DNA of 64,000 bases from UBA288 sp964461885 (GTDB taxonomy: Archaea; Halobacteriota; Methanomicrobia; Methanomicrobiales; Methanospirillaceae), in contig CAYWVY010000001.1 in the NCBI GenBank assembly GCA_964461885.1, positions 1 to 64,000 on the forward strand, written 5' to 3'. Of this stretch, positions 15,571-24,394 are shown one piece after another. The position numbers were made by a program, and so were the translations under genes. Within the stretch, counting starts at the first letter, position 1; each line of letters opens with the position of its first letter. Below the pieces are notes generated by a model. It saw only the letters and a program-made list of their open reading frames with translations, did not search any database and had not been told where the DNA came from.

Positions 15571-16701
15571 ATGACCGCATTGCGGTACTTCTACGGCGAG
15601 CGTCCGCGCTTCAGGCACGAGTTCGAGCAGCTGCGCGAGATCAGCGGGATCGTGGAGAGCGCCGACCTCCCCGGCCCCATGTACTTCGCCTCGAACTTCC
15701 TGCTCGCCAACGGCGAGATCGACTGTCTCCTCCTGATGCCCCGGGGCATGGTCGTGCTCGACCTGAAGGCCTATGAGGGCGAGGTGCACGGCGAGGAGGA
15801 GGGGGAGTGGCAGGTCGTCGGCCCGGACGGGACGACGCTGCCCCTGAAGACGAACCTCTTCCGCCAGCTCCGGACCCACCGGTTCGACCTCGCCGGCCGA
15901 CTGCTCCGGATCCGCGATGCCGCTTTCCCGCAGATCGAGGAGAAGGACCTGATGAAGGTCGGGGCATGGGGGTACTTCAAGCGGGGCTCGACCTACGCTG
16001 ACGGGCAGATCGACCGCGACAAGGTCAAGTGGTTCGACATCGTGACGACCGACACCCTGGCGGAGCGCCTGATGCTTGTCGACGCCGGGTTCACGATCGG
16101 TGAACGCGAGATGGACGCGGTCATCGACGCCCTCCACCTCACGCCCGCTGACGGGCTCGTCCCGTCGGCGAACGGGGCGAATGAGGCCCCCTCCTCCCCG
16201 GAGAACGGGGGGTCGGCCCCCGCGACCGGCCTCGACACCGCACTAGTAAACCGGATGGACGCACTCGTCCAGCGGATGGAGGCCATCCCTGAGGCGATCG
16301 CGGGGCTGCGCGGGCCCGGTGAGGCATGCACCGAGCCGCTTCCGGGCCCCGCGATAGGTGCGGAGGTTCCCGGCGGCTGCACGGACGCGGTGGGCCCGGA
16401 CGAGTCCGATGCCCCGCTTGCCGAGCAGATCCGCCGCTTCGTCTGCGAGCGCTACGCCGCGCCGGCGCGAGGTGAGGGGAGGATGGTGTTCGAGATCACC
16501 TCGGGACAGGTCCACCGCGAGATGGATCTGCGGAACCGGATGCCCTCGGTCTGCGGCGCGCTCCGCGGCCGTCGACTCGAGGAGCGGTGCGGCATCGAGC
16601 TCATCGAGGAGATCCGCTCGGTCCGCGTCCGCGAGAACAGCGCCACCAACCGGTTTGTCTACCGGGTGAAAGAGGTGGCCGCGGCCGGCCGGAAACTGTG
16701 A
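15571..16701 (+). CDS. NERD-domain protein
   Basis: 376 aa from ATG 15571. Residues 5-150 form a nuclease-related NERD domain: GEIDCLLLMPRGMVVLDLKAY has the conserved E, D and (V)xDxK pattern of PD-(D/E)xK-like folds, and a GEW...DG block follows. A low-complexity linker (about 195-300) leads to a C-terminal conserved region of 75 residues without a known name. Role is likely nucleic-acid processing or DNA damage related, but unproven. It diverges from the frameshifted reductase gene. Confidence 0.75.
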   Translation: MTALRYFYGERPRFRHEFEQLREISGIVESADLPGPMYFASNFLLANGEIDCLLLMPRGMVVLDLKAYEGEVHGEEEGEWQVVGPDGTTLPLKTNLFRQLRTHRFDLAGRLLRIRDAAFPQIEEKDLMKVGAWGYFKRGSTYADGQIDRDKVKWFDIVTTDTLAERLMLVDAGFTIGEREMDAVIDALHLTPADGLVPSANGANEAPSSPENGGSAPATGLDTALVNRMDALVQRMEAIPEAIAGLRGPGEACTEPLPGPAIGAEVPGGCTDAVGPDESDAPLAEQIRRFVCERYAAPARGEGRMVFEITSGQVHREMDLRNRMPSVCGALRGRRLEERCGIELIEEIRSVRVRENSATNRFVYRVKEVAAAGRKL

Positions 16702-16726
16702 AGCCCCGCAGGGGCGATTGAGAGGT

Positions 16727-16912
16727 ATGGATCGGGCGAAAGATATCGCGGGCGGCGCGGGAATCGGGCTTGCCATCGGCGCCGGCCTGGGACTGATCTT
16801 CGGCATCATGTTTGGCCAGCTCGGCCTGGGCATCGCGCTCGGGGCCGCGTTCGGGCTGGTCTTCGGGTCCGTCGCGGAGCTGTCGAAGAGGGGCGCCGTC
16901 CTGAAGGAGTGA
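16727..16912 (+). CDS. Small glycine-zipper membrane protein
   Basis: 61 aa: a short charged start (MDRAKDIAG), then GGAGIGLAIGAGLGLIFGIM and a second hydrophobic half rich in G-x3-G repeats, ending in KRGAVLKE. Two helices in a hairpin are likely. The codon before ATG 16727 region holds GAGAGG; TTG 16718 is an upstream alternative. No function known. It follows the NERD gene by 25 bases. Confidence 0.6.
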   Translation: MDRAKDIAGGAGIGLAIGAGLGLIFGIMFGQLGLGIALGAAFGLVFGSVAELSKRGAVLKE

Positions 16913-17067
16913 CAGCGGGGGCTTGTCCGCGAAACGGATGAACCGTCCTTATCCGGCCGTCCGGCTATCGCGGAGAGGCCGGGTGAAGCCCGGATCGTCG
17001 AACGAGGCCCGCGATTTCTGAAAAACGGAGAATTCGATCCGGGCTCCCCACCCGGACCGCGATCGCG

Positions 17068-17349
17068 TTACTTGCCGCCGGTACCGCCCTGAGCGATCAT
17101 CTCCCGCATCATCTTGAGGGTCTCGAGCTTCTGCTGCCCGAGCTGCATCCGCGACTCGATATACAGTATTTTCTTGTCGATCAGCCGCAGGATAATCGTG
17201 CGTGTCTGGTCCTCGTCGAGGTACTCCCACGCATGCTTCTTGAGCATTTCGCGGCACCAGCCCGTACCGCCCATCTGGTGGCCTACCATGCCCCCGTGGC
17301 CACCCATCATCTCGCCGTGCATACGGGGACTGGGAGGGCGACCGTGCAT
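17068..17349 (-). CDS. Small His/Met-rich protein with C-terminal helical domain
   Basis: 93 aa. The N-terminal 30 residues are rich in Met, His and Gly (MHGEMMGGHGGMVGHQMGG), a composition seen in copper or nickel binders. The remainder (EYLDEDQTRTIILRLIDKK, then MQLGQQKLETLKMM) is a long helix pair resembling Spy/CpxP-like metal-stress proteins, though no signal peptide is present. A perfect 15-base palindrome lies seven bases upstream. It is downstream of the MacB-type ATPase gene. Confidence 0.65.
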   Translation of the reverse strand: MHGRPPSPRMHGEMMGGHGGMVGHQMGGTGWCREMLKKHAWEYLDEDQTRTIILRLIDKKILYIESRMQLGQQKLETLKMMREMIAQGGTGGK

Positions 17350-17355
17350 GAATAG

Positions 17356-17370
17356 GTTTCGGTCCGAAAC
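17356..17370. promoter_or_regulatory. Perfect palindrome at the ATPase stop / His-Met gene start
   Basis: GTTTCGGTCCGAAAC is an inverted repeat with seven-base arms and one central base. It begins at the last base of the ABC ATPase stop codon and ends six bases before ATG 17349 of the next gene. Its position suggests an operator for a separate promoter of the small gene; an RNA hairpin is also possible. Confidence 0.5.
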
Positions 17371-18101
17371 TACTCATGGGTGTTCGATACGTCCTCGTCA
17401 GCCGCATCGCCATGCGAGGCGCAGGTCCGGTCCTCGATCCGGTCGATGAGCCCATCCTTGAGGTGGATCACCCGGCAGAAGTACCGGCGGTGCCAGTCCT
17501 CGTGACTGACCATCACGATCGTCTGGCCGAGCTCGCGATTGAGCCGGGTGAAGAGGTCCAGGATCGTCTTCGAGGTTGTCGAGTCCAGGTTCGCGCAGGG
17601 CTCGTCTGCGAAGAGGATCGCGGGCCGGTTCACGAGCGCCCGCGCGATCGCGACCCGCTGCTGTTCGCCGCCAGAGAGCTCGTACTGGAGGTGGTCGGCC
17701 CGGTCGGCCAGGCCCACCTGGTCCAGGATCTCGCGGGCCGTCCCGAGGTACTCATCGCGCCCGGCCCCCCGGACGAGCGACGTCAGGTAGACGTTCTCGA
17801 TCGCCGAGAGCTCGCTGATCAGGGCGTAGTCCTGGAAGACGTACCCAAGCCGATTGAGGCGGAAACGCGTCCGCTCGCGGTCGGAGAGGGCGAGCACATC
17901 CACCCCGTCGATGGCCAGGGTTCCCGTGGTCGGCTGGTCGAGCAGCCCCAGGACGTGGAGCAGGGTCGACTTGCCCGACCCCGAGGAGCCCATGATCCCC
18001 ACGAACTCCCCGCGTCCGATCTCGAACGAGACGCCGCCCAGCGCCCGGACGTCGACTTCACCCATCTGATAGACCCGGGAGAGGTTTTCGGCGACAATCA
18101 T
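17370..18101 (-). CDS. MacB/LolD-type ABC transporter ATP-binding protein
   Basis: 243 aa. Walker A GSSGSGKSTLLHVLG near residue 40, Q-loop YVFQDYALI, signature LSGGEQQRVAIARAL and Walker B ILFADEPCANLD are all present, with the MVSHE switch histidine. The match is to the MacB/LolD/FtsE group that works with FtsX-like permeases by mechanotransmission rather than direct transport. The gene is seven bases downstream of the permease gene, and GTGAGGT precedes ATG 18101. Confidence 0.93.
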   Translation of the reverse strand: MIVAENLSRVYQMGEVDVRALGGVSFEIGRGEFVGIMGSSGSGKSTLLHVLGLLDQPTTGTLAIDGVDVLALSDRERTRFRLNRLGYVFQDYALISELSAIENVYLTSLVRGAGRDEYLGTAREILDQVGLADRADHLQYELSGGEQQRVAIARALVNRPAILFADEPCANLDSTTSKTILDLFTRLNRELGQTIVMVSHEDWHRRYFCRVIHLKDGLIDRIEDRTCASHGDAADEDVSNTHE

Positions 18102-18108
18102 ACCTCAC

Positions 18109-19311
18109 TCACCCCCGTATGGCCGAGAGGATCTCCTCGCTCGCGGTGCGCCAGGCCGGCACGTACCCGGCCACGATCGAGACGATGAAGAGGCTCGCGA
18201 TGCTCTGCAGGATCTGCGCCGTCTCCACGGCCGGGTAGACCGGGCCGCCGGGGAACCAGAGGGGGTACACGGTCAGGAGCCGGGTCACGACCGCGAGCAG
18301 GACAAGCCCGAGCCCGGAGCCGATCAGACACATGAACATCACCTGGAGCACGTAGGAGTTGACGATCAGCCCCTTGTCGATCCCGATCGCCTTCAGGATA
18401 CCGATCTGCCGCCGGCGGTTCACGGTGTTGATGAAGACCACGATGAAGATAACCACGACCGCGATCACGAGCGAGACCCCGGTCGAGATCAGGTTGATGA
18501 TCGCGAACGACTCGGTCACGTCCCCGAGGACCCCGCGCGACTTCTCCTGCCAGGTCTGGATCGGCTCCTGTATCCCGAACGCGTAGAGCCGGTTGCGGAA
18601 GGCGTCTTCGTCCCCCTCTTCGACCGTACGGATCAGTACCTGGGTCGCCTGGTTATCCAGCCCGAGGACGGAGGAGATCTCGGCACGGGTCACGTATGCC
18701 GAGGAGTCCGCGCCAACGGCGTTGGTCTGGAAGATCCCCTTGACGTAGTACCGCCGGATCTGCCCGTTCGCATAAGCGACCGTGACCGAGCTGCCGACCC
18801 TGGCACCGCCGAGAGACTCGAGCTCGTCCAGGCGCTCGTCCTCCTCGCCCGCAAGGGTCTTGCCTATCACGATCGATCCCCTGTCGCCGGGCGAGAGATA
18901 TTCCCCCTCGATCATCCGGTCCGCGGTCAGGGTCACGCGGGCCTCGTCGTCGGGGTCGATACCGGTCACCGAGCGCGAGAGAGTGGTGGTCTTGAAGGTG
19001 ATCGCGGCACCGGCAGTGATCCGCGGAGCGACGCCCGCGACTCCGGGGATGCGCTCGAGCCGGGACACGAGCGCGTCCGCGTTCGAAATATAGAACTCCC
19101 CCTCGCGCGGCTCCACGTTCAGGTTGCCGTAGTTGTAGTCGATCGCCTGGCGGTCGAACGAGACCACCACGCCCTGGACGATCGACGGGAGAAAGACCAG
19201 GTTCACCAGGACGAGGGCGATGATCGTCACGGTCAGCAGGAGCGTCCCCTTGTTGCCCCGGCGAAGCGAGCGTCCGGCGAGAAAGAGCGAGACCCGGAGC
19301 CCATCGAGCAT
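18109..19311 (-). CDS. MacB/FtsX-type ABC transporter permease
   Basis: 400 aa. One N-terminal helix (after RRGNKGTLLLT), an extracellular MacB-type domain of about 230 residues with GIDPDDEARVTL and GSSVTVAYANGQ, then three C-terminal helices with NRRRQIGILKAIGIDKG, the FtsX signature. It pairs with the ATPase at 17370-18101 and probably with the CARDB protein encoded five bases upstream. Likely role is energised release or remodelling of a surface protein or lipid. Confidence 0.92.
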   Translation of the reverse strand: MLDGLRVSLFLAGRSLRRGNKGTLLLTVTIIALVLVNLVFLPSIVQGVVVSFDRQAIDYNYGNLNVEPREGEFYISNADALVSRLERIPGVAGVAPRITAGAAITFKTTTLSRSVTGIDPDDEARVTLTADRMIEGEYLSPGDRGSIVIGKTLAGEEDERLDELESLGGARVGSSVTVAYANGQIRRYYVKGIFQTNAVGADSSAYVTRAEISSVLGLDNQATQVLIRTVEEGDEDAFRNRLYAFGIQEPIQTWQEKSRGVLGDVTESFAIINLISTGVSLVIAVVVIFIVVFINTVNRRRQIGILKAIGIDKGLIVNSYVLQVMFMCLIGSGLGLVLLAVVTRLLTVYPLWFPGGPVYPAVETAQILQSIASLFIVSIVAGYVPAWRTASEEILSAIRG

Positions 19312-19316
19312 GTATC

Positions 19317-20486
19317 CTAGGCGCTCCGTCGCCGCCAGAACAAGAGGGCCGCCGCCGCCAGCAGCACCACCACCGCCGCAACCACGATGATCGACGTGTA
19401 TCCCTCGTTGTCGGTCACGTCGAGGGTCAGCGGCTCGGTGATCGTGTGCTCGCCCTCCTCGTCTTCGTACGTGGTCGAGAGTATGTAGGCCAGAGATCCG
19501 CTCTCCTTCGCGACCAGGTTGAAGACGGCCGGGGCATCGTTGCCGGGTTCGACCGTGCCGATGAACGATTCGTTGTTGCCCTGGAGGGGCAGGTCGATCC
19601 GGGCTCGCACCGAGTTCGCGTCGTCCGTGCCCGTGTTCTCGAGGCGGGCAAGGAGGGTGAAAGCCTGCCCCTGCTCGACCCGCACCGGGTCGGTTGTGAG
19701 CGAGGCGAGCCCGAGCACCGCCCGGCCCCGGACGAGCACGGCGAGAGACTCGTTCTGCCGTCGCGAGCTGCCGTCGGGGAGGCCGTAGTCGAGGGTCGCC
19801 CCGATCGGCAGGAGGCCGATCGGGAGGTCGCGGTCGGTCGTGAATGCGAGCGTGATCGGGTGAATCTCGCCGGGCCCGAGCCGTGCGACGTAGTGCGTCC
19901 CGGGGCTCGCGAGGCCGATCGACGGGGCGGAGGCGTTGACCGTCAGCACGACGTCGGTCGCAGTTGCGCCGCCGCGGTTGACCATCGAGAGGTTCACCGT
20001 GAACGGGTCCCCCGGGGAGACTGCGTCCGGCACGGACTTCTCGAGGGCAAGCGCGGGCCTGGCGAGCTGGCCGATCTGGGTGCCGACGTTCACCACGACC
20101 GGGTACCGGACCGTTTGGCCCTGCGCCGTCCGGACCCAGACCTCGGGGAAGTAGACGCCGGCAGTCGACGGCGCTCCAACGTGGAACGTGATCGGGACGG
20201 ACTGGCCCGGACCGATGAGGCCGATACCCGCGTAGTCGCCGGAGAGGACGGTCAGGTCGGTGGTGTGCAGGCGCACGGACTCGACCACGGGGTCGCTGGC
20301 GGACGCGTTGGCACCGGTCGGCAGGCTCCCGCTATTCGCGATCGTGACAGTCAGGAGGCCGTCGCCGCCCGGGGCGAGCACGTCCGGTGTGACGCGGTAG
20401 TCAGTCACCATCACGCCAGCGGTACAGCTGCCGCTCAGAACCCCGATGAGGAGGGCTGCGACGGCGAGTACGAAGAGGCGGGTCAT
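19317..20486 (-). CDS. CARDB-repeat surface protein with C-terminal anchor
   Basis: 389 aa. Signal peptide MTRLFVLAVAALLIGVLSGS then Cys; repeated Ig-like CARDB blocks with LTVTIANSGS, NLSMVNRGGATA and LLARLENTGTDDA; a C-terminal helix TSIIVVAAVVVLLAAA followed by RRRSA. It is anchored in the membrane with the repeats outside. The start overlaps the upstream stop by four bases (ATGA), so it belongs to the exporter operon. This layout is common for archaeal MacB operons with a secreted partner. Confidence 0.85.
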   Translation of the reverse strand: MTRLFVLAVAALLIGVLSGSCTAGVMVTDYRVTPDVLAPGGDGLLTVTIANSGSLPTGANASASDPVVESVRLHTTDLTVLSGDYAGIGLIGPGQSVPITFHVGAPSTAGVYFPEVWVRTAQGQTVRYPVVVNVGTQIGQLARPALALEKSVPDAVSPGDPFTVNLSMVNRGGATATDVVLTVNASAPSIGLASPGTHYVARLGPGEIHPITLAFTTDRDLPIGLLPIGATLDYGLPDGSSRRQNESLAVLVRGRAVLGLASLTTDPVRVEQGQAFTLLARLENTGTDDANSVRARIDLPLQGNNESFIGTVEPGNDAPAVFNLVAKESGSLAYILSTTYEDEEGEHTITEPLTLDVTDNEGYTSIIVVAAVVVLLAAAALLFWRRRSA

Positions 20487-21823
20487 GCGTGTTTTTCGAC
20501 GGGATATCCGGCGTTCTTCCAGGCGGCGAAGCCGCCGAGCACATTCGCGACAGGGCCGATTCCGTGTGCCGCGAGCATGCTCGCCGCGAGGTTCCCCTTG
20601 TACCCCACGTCGCAGTGGGTCGCGACCAGCCGGTCGCGCGGGATCTCGTTGATGCGGTTGGCGAGCTCGCCCACGTAGACGTGGATCGACCCCGGTATTG
20701 CCCCCTGCTTGACCCGGTGGTTGCCGTCGCGGACATCGAGGACCGTGACCTCGCCGAGGCGGTCGTGGAGGTCGTGGACGGTCCAGACGGGGATCTGGTG
20801 CACCGGGCGGCCCGAACGGAACCAGGAGACGAAGCCGCCGCCGAGGTACCCGGCCAGGTTGTCGTACCCGAGCCGGACGAAGTGAGCCACAACGCGGTCG
20901 AGGTCGAGGTTGAAGTCGTCGACGAGCGCTATCGGCCGGTCGTAGTCGAGGACCCAGCCCATGAAGGCCGTCAGCCCCTCGCGCCAGAGGCTGATGCTCC
21001 CCGGCACGTGGCCCGCGCCGAACGCGGTCGGCGACCGGATGTCCACGACCTGCATCCCGTCGAGGTCTGCCGCGCCGAGCGGCCGGAGCGGCCACCGTTC
21101 GGGCGGGGAAGGAGGCCCGGCCCGGTTCAGCTCCTCCATCCGGCGGAAGTACGGCGGCCGGTAGGTCAGCTCGCCGGACTTCTCGGCGATAAAGGTCTCG
21201 CGGTCCATCGCGAGGTATGGGTTGGTGGCACGCTCGTACCCGATGGTCGAGAAGGGCAGGTCGCGGATCCCGACCCCGCAGACCGACCCCGCACCATGGG
21301 CCGGGTAGACCACTGTGCCGTCGGGGAGCGAGAGGAGCCGGTCGTGAAGCGAGTCGTGGAGCGCCGCCGCGTTGGCACGCAGGTCGTCGCTCATGAGATC
21401 GGTCCGGCCGACCGAACCGACGAAGAGCGCGTCCCCGGTAAAAACCATGTACGGGTTTCCGTCATCGTACAGGACGTAGGAGAGAGACTCGGCCGTATGC
21501 CCGGGCGTTTCGAGCGCGGCGACGGTGAGGGGGCCGAGCTCCAACCGGTCCCCGTCGTGGGTCGGCGTGCCGTAGCCGAAGTCGAGGCGGGCGCCGTGAT
21601 ATATCGTGGCCCCGGTCCGCCGGGCGAGCTCGGGCGAGCCGACCAGGTAGTCCTCGTTCCGGTGCGTCTCGAAGATACGGGTGATCGTCGCCTCGTGGGC
21701 TGCTGCCCGCTCAAGGTAGATACCACAGTCCCGCCGCGGGTCTATCACGGCCGTCTCGCCGTCCCCCCCGAAGAGGTAGGACTGGTGGGCCAGCCCCTCC
21801 GACCTGATCGTCTCAAAGAACAT
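20483..21823 (-). CDS. Metallo-beta-lactamase / tandem rhodanese fusion (persulfide dioxygenase-like)
   Basis: 446 aa from ATG 21823, five bases after GGGGAG. Residues 1-245 are a metallo-beta-lactamase fold of the ETHE1 persulfide dioxygenase type: THRNEDYLVGS replaces the usual THxHxDH, with ETPGHTAESL and TGDALFVGSVGRTDL following. Two rhodanese domains follow; the first (VVDIRSPTAFGAGHVPGS) lacks an obvious catalytic Cys, the second has HCDVGYKGNLAAS with the catalytic Cys. It probably handles persulfide or thiosulfate sulfur. The altered ligand motif leaves dioxygenase activity uncertain. First gene of the exporter operon. Confidence 0.85.
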   Translation of the reverse strand: MFFETIRSEGLAHQSYLFGGDGETAVIDPRRDCGIYLERAAAHEATITRIFETHRNEDYLVGSPELARRTGATIYHGARLDFGYGTPTHDGDRLELGPLTVAALETPGHTAESLSYVLYDDGNPYMVFTGDALFVGSVGRTDLMSDDLRANAAALHDSLHDRLLSLPDGTVVYPAHGAGSVCGVGIRDLPFSTIGYERATNPYLAMDRETFIAEKSGELTYRPPYFRRMEELNRAGPPSPPERWPLRPLGAADLDGMQVVDIRSPTAFGAGHVPGSISLWREGLTAFMGWVLDYDRPIALVDDFNLDLDRVVAHFVRLGYDNLAGYLGGGFVSWFRSGRPVHQIPVWTVHDLHDRLGEVTVLDVRDGNHRVKQGAIPGSIHVYVGELANRINEIPRDRLVATHCDVGYKGNLAASMLAAHGIGPVANVLGGFAAWKNAGYPVEKHA

Positions 21824-22003
21824 GTACACTCCCCGGCCTGCACGGGTACCGGTTACCCTGGTTTGAACTCCCGCGTGGAAGGTATTAAAACCCTCGCGAC
21901 GTCCCCCTGCCGCCGTCGCATCCGCAACGCTGATACCGTCCGGCGATGAGGAAGTGAGTACGAACCGGCGTCCCGTGGTGGGAGGCGCCGGGGAATAAGC
22001 CTC

Positions 22004-23986
22004 ATGACTCGACAGACCTTCCGGGGACACCGTGCCGTCGTTGCCGCGCTGCTCCTCATACTTCTGGCCGGTGCCACGCTCGCACCGGCCGCCGCGGCCG
22101 GTTCCGCCGCAGCGGGTGCGCCTGAGCTGATCGAGTCGTCGGTCCTCGCCTACGCCGACGGCAGCAGCACGATCCTCTCGACACAGCTCGCCGAACGCGT
22201 GCGGGAGGGCGATCCCGTCCAGATCCTCGGTCTCGCCGGCCCCGAGGCACGGTCCTACGTCTACGTCCAGCTCGCGCCCGGGACCCCGACCTCGGTCCTC
22301 GACTCCCGCCTCTCGGGGATCATCGACCGCGACGAGCGGAATCGGCTCGTCACGGCGCGGGTGACTGTGGACGAGCTCGCCGTCCTTGCGCACCTCAAGG
22401 GGGTCCGGCACGTCCGCGAGGTCGACCGGCCCCTGGTCGCTGCCGGGAAAACCATGAGCGCGGGGGATGCGGTCATCCGCGCGAACGAGCTCCGGGCCCG
22501 AGGGCTCACGGGCGCCGGCGTCAGGATCGGCGTGATCTCGGACGGCGTCGTCGGCCTCTCCACGGCGCAGGCGAGCGGCGACCTCGGCCCGGTCCGGATT
22601 CTCTCCAACGACCAGGGCGGTAACGAGGGGACCGCGATGCTCGAGATCGTCCACGACGTCGCGCCCGGTGCGGAGCTCTGCTTTCACGACCACGGGGACA
22701 GCGTGCTCGGGTTCAACCGGGCCGTGGACACCCTGGTCGCGGCAGGCTGCACCGTGATCGTCGACGACGTGGCCTGGCCCCGCGAGCCGTTCTTCGAGCA
22801 CGGGGTGATCGCCACCCACCTCGCGGAACTCCTCGCGAGCCATCGCCTCGTGTACGTCACGGCCACGGGCAACTACGCGCGCCAGCATTTCCAGGGAGCG
22901 TTCGTCGACGACGGCGAGGGGTTCCACGACTTCTCGGGGACCGGCTCGGACCGGCCGTTCCTCTACGCTGACGTTCCGTCCGGCGAGGAGCTCCGGGTGG
23001 TGCTCCAGTGGGACGAGCCCTTCGGTTCGGCCGGCGACGATTTCAACCTCTACCTCTGCGACGCCCAAGAGGGCGACGTGCTCCGCGCTTCCACGACCCG
23101 GCAGACCGGCGGTTCGGACCCGCTCGAATCGATCACATGGACCAACACGGGCGGAGACCGCGAGGTCGCGATCGTGGTCCTGCACGCGGGCGGCACAGGC
23201 GAGGCACAGACCCTCGAGGTGTACGCCTACCCGTCGATCGGGGCCGAGGTCGGCCGTGAGAACCTGGTCGCGGCCGACGGGATCTACGGCCACCAGGCCG
23301 TCCCCGACGTGGTCGCGGTCGGCGCCGTCGGCGCGCTCAGCCCCGGGGAGATCGAGCCGTTCTCGTCGAACGGCCCCGTGACGCACCTCTTCCCAGCCCG
23401 CGCTGTCATCCAGAAGCCCGATGTCTGCGGTCCCGACCGGGTCGCCGTATCGGGGGCCGGTGGGTTCAAGAAGGTCTTCGTGGGGACCTCGGCCGCATCG
23501 CCGCACGCGGCCGCTCTCTGCGCGCTTGTCTGGGCCGCCCGGCCCGACCTCTCTGCCGCTCAGGTCCGCGCCGCTCTCTACTCGTCAGCGGTCGACCTCG
23601 GCGCGGCGGGCCGCGACCACGTGTACGGCTGGGGCCGGGCCGACGGCGCCGCGATGTGGGCCCTCGTGAGCGCGCTCGCGCCGACACCGGTCCCGGTCGT
23701 AACGGTTTTGCCCGCGACTCCGCCCCCGGTACAGGCTGCAGTGACGACTGCGCCGGCGACGCCGATCCCCGTGGTAGTGACAACACGTTCGCCGTTCGGA
23801 AAGCGCTATACGATCGGCGATCTCGCCGGACGGACCGTCGGCACGGGCTCGATCTTCGCCCCCGGGCCGGGCTCGACCGTCCGGGGTTCGCCGACAGTCG
23901 CTCCGGCCACGGACCCGCTCAGGCCCCCCGCCCGCCCGTTCGTCCGCTGGTACCCGGCCGCGCGATGGGCGTCGATGGGGCGGTGA
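22004..23986 (+). CDS. Secreted S8-like serine peptidase with Asp-Glu-Ser triad pattern
   Basis: 660 aa. A signal peptide ends near residue 33. The peptidase core has IGVISDGVVGL (D180), then GGNEGTAMLEIVHDVAPG, where subtilisins have HGT, and GTSAASPHAAALCAL (S496). The usual catalytic His is replaced by Glu (E208), as in some S8/S53 relatives. A Thr/Pro-rich stalk of about 60 residues (550-610) is followed by a short tail. It is predicted exported; no C-terminal membrane helix is clear. It diverges from the MBL/rhodanese gene. Confidence 0.82.
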   Translation: MTRQTFRGHRAVVAALLLILLAGATLAPAAAAGSAAAGAPELIESSVLAYADGSSTILSTQLAERVREGDPVQILGLAGPEARSYVYVQLAPGTPTSVLDSRLSGIIDRDERNRLVTARVTVDELAVLAHLKGVRHVREVDRPLVAAGKTMSAGDAVIRANELRARGLTGAGVRIGVISDGVVGLSTAQASGDLGPVRILSNDQGGNEGTAMLEIVHDVAPGAELCFHDHGDSVLGFNRAVDTLVAAGCTVIVDDVAWPREPFFEHGVIATHLAELLASHRLVYVTATGNYARQHFQGAFVDDGEGFHDFSGTGSDRPFLYADVPSGEELRVVLQWDEPFGSAGDDFNLYLCDAQEGDVLRASTTRQTGGSDPLESITWTNTGGDREVAIVVLHAGGTGEAQTLEVYAYPSIGAEVGRENLVAADGIYGHQAVPDVVAVGAVGALSPGEIEPFSSNGPVTHLFPARAVIQKPDVCGPDRVAVSGAGGFKKVFVGTSAASPHAAALCALVWAARPDLSAAQVRAALYSSAVDLGAAGRDHVYGWGRADGAAMWALVSALAPTPVPVVTVLPATPPPVQAAVTTAPATPIPVVVTTRSPFGKRYTIGDLAGRTVGTGSIFAPGPGSTVRGSPTVAPATDPLRPPARPFVRWYPAARWASMGR

Positions 23987-24002
23987 GAAAGGCCGGGGGA
24001 TC

Positions 24003-24012
24003 GGCTATATCC
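24003..24012 (+). promoter_or_regulatory. TATA box of the mptD cluster
   Basis: GGCTATATCC lies with its centre about 30 bases before ATG 24038, so the mRNA is probably nearly leaderless. No Shine-Dalgarno sequence precedes the ATG. Confidence 0.5.
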
Positions 24013-24037
24013 CCTCCCCGCGCTCACCTATCCGGGT

Positions 24038-24394
24038 ATGACGTCCGACCGCGAACAGGCGATCTTCGAGGCCGGGATCAAGCTCGGCGCGCTCTATCAC
24101 CAGTGGGTCGGTACCCCGATCTCGCCCCAGACGGCGGAGGTGATCGAGGAGGCGATCGAGCAGGCCGTCGGTCTCCAGCCGTTCGTTGAGGAGATCACGG
24201 TCCAGCTCGACACCCGGCGCATGCGCCCGAACGAGTTCGGGTACAGCGAGCTCTCGGGCCTGATGTTCGAGGTCGAGATCATGACCCGGTGCAACGGCGC
24301 CTCCTGCCGCGCCCGGCTCGCGCCCCACGACGATTATCCCATGATGGTGATCCTCTCCTGCCATGACGCCCCGCCGGTTCCCGATAACGGATAA
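24038..24394 (+). CDS. mptD: Archaeal dihydroneopterin aldolase
   Basis: 118 aa, family length. IFEAGIKLGALYHQWVGTP near the N-terminus and QPFVEEITVQLD in the middle are the hallmark of the archaeal MptD family, unrelated to bacterial FolB. The enzyme cleaves 7,8-dihydroneopterin to 6-hydroxymethyl-7,8-dihydropterin and glycolaldehyde for tetrahydromethanopterin synthesis. It is the first gene of a long plus-strand cluster, and its end overlaps the TatD-like gene by 32 bases. Confidence 0.9.
   Translation: MTSDREQAIFEAGIKLGALYHQWVGTPISPQTAEVIEEAIEQAVGLQPFVEEITVQLDTRRMRPNEFGYSELSGLMFEVEIMTRCNGASCRARLAPHDDYPMMVILSCHDAPPVPDNG

Noticed and set aside
19317..20486. CARDB protein as a lipoprotein
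   Set aside because: The Cys after the signal helix has only a weak lipobox and a C-terminal membrane anchor already explains localisation.
20483..23506. A 1007-codon minus-strand frame extending the MBL/rhodanese gene
   Set aside because: The part beyond 21823 is antisense to the peptidase gene, has shadow composition, and a strong RBS sits at ATG 21823.
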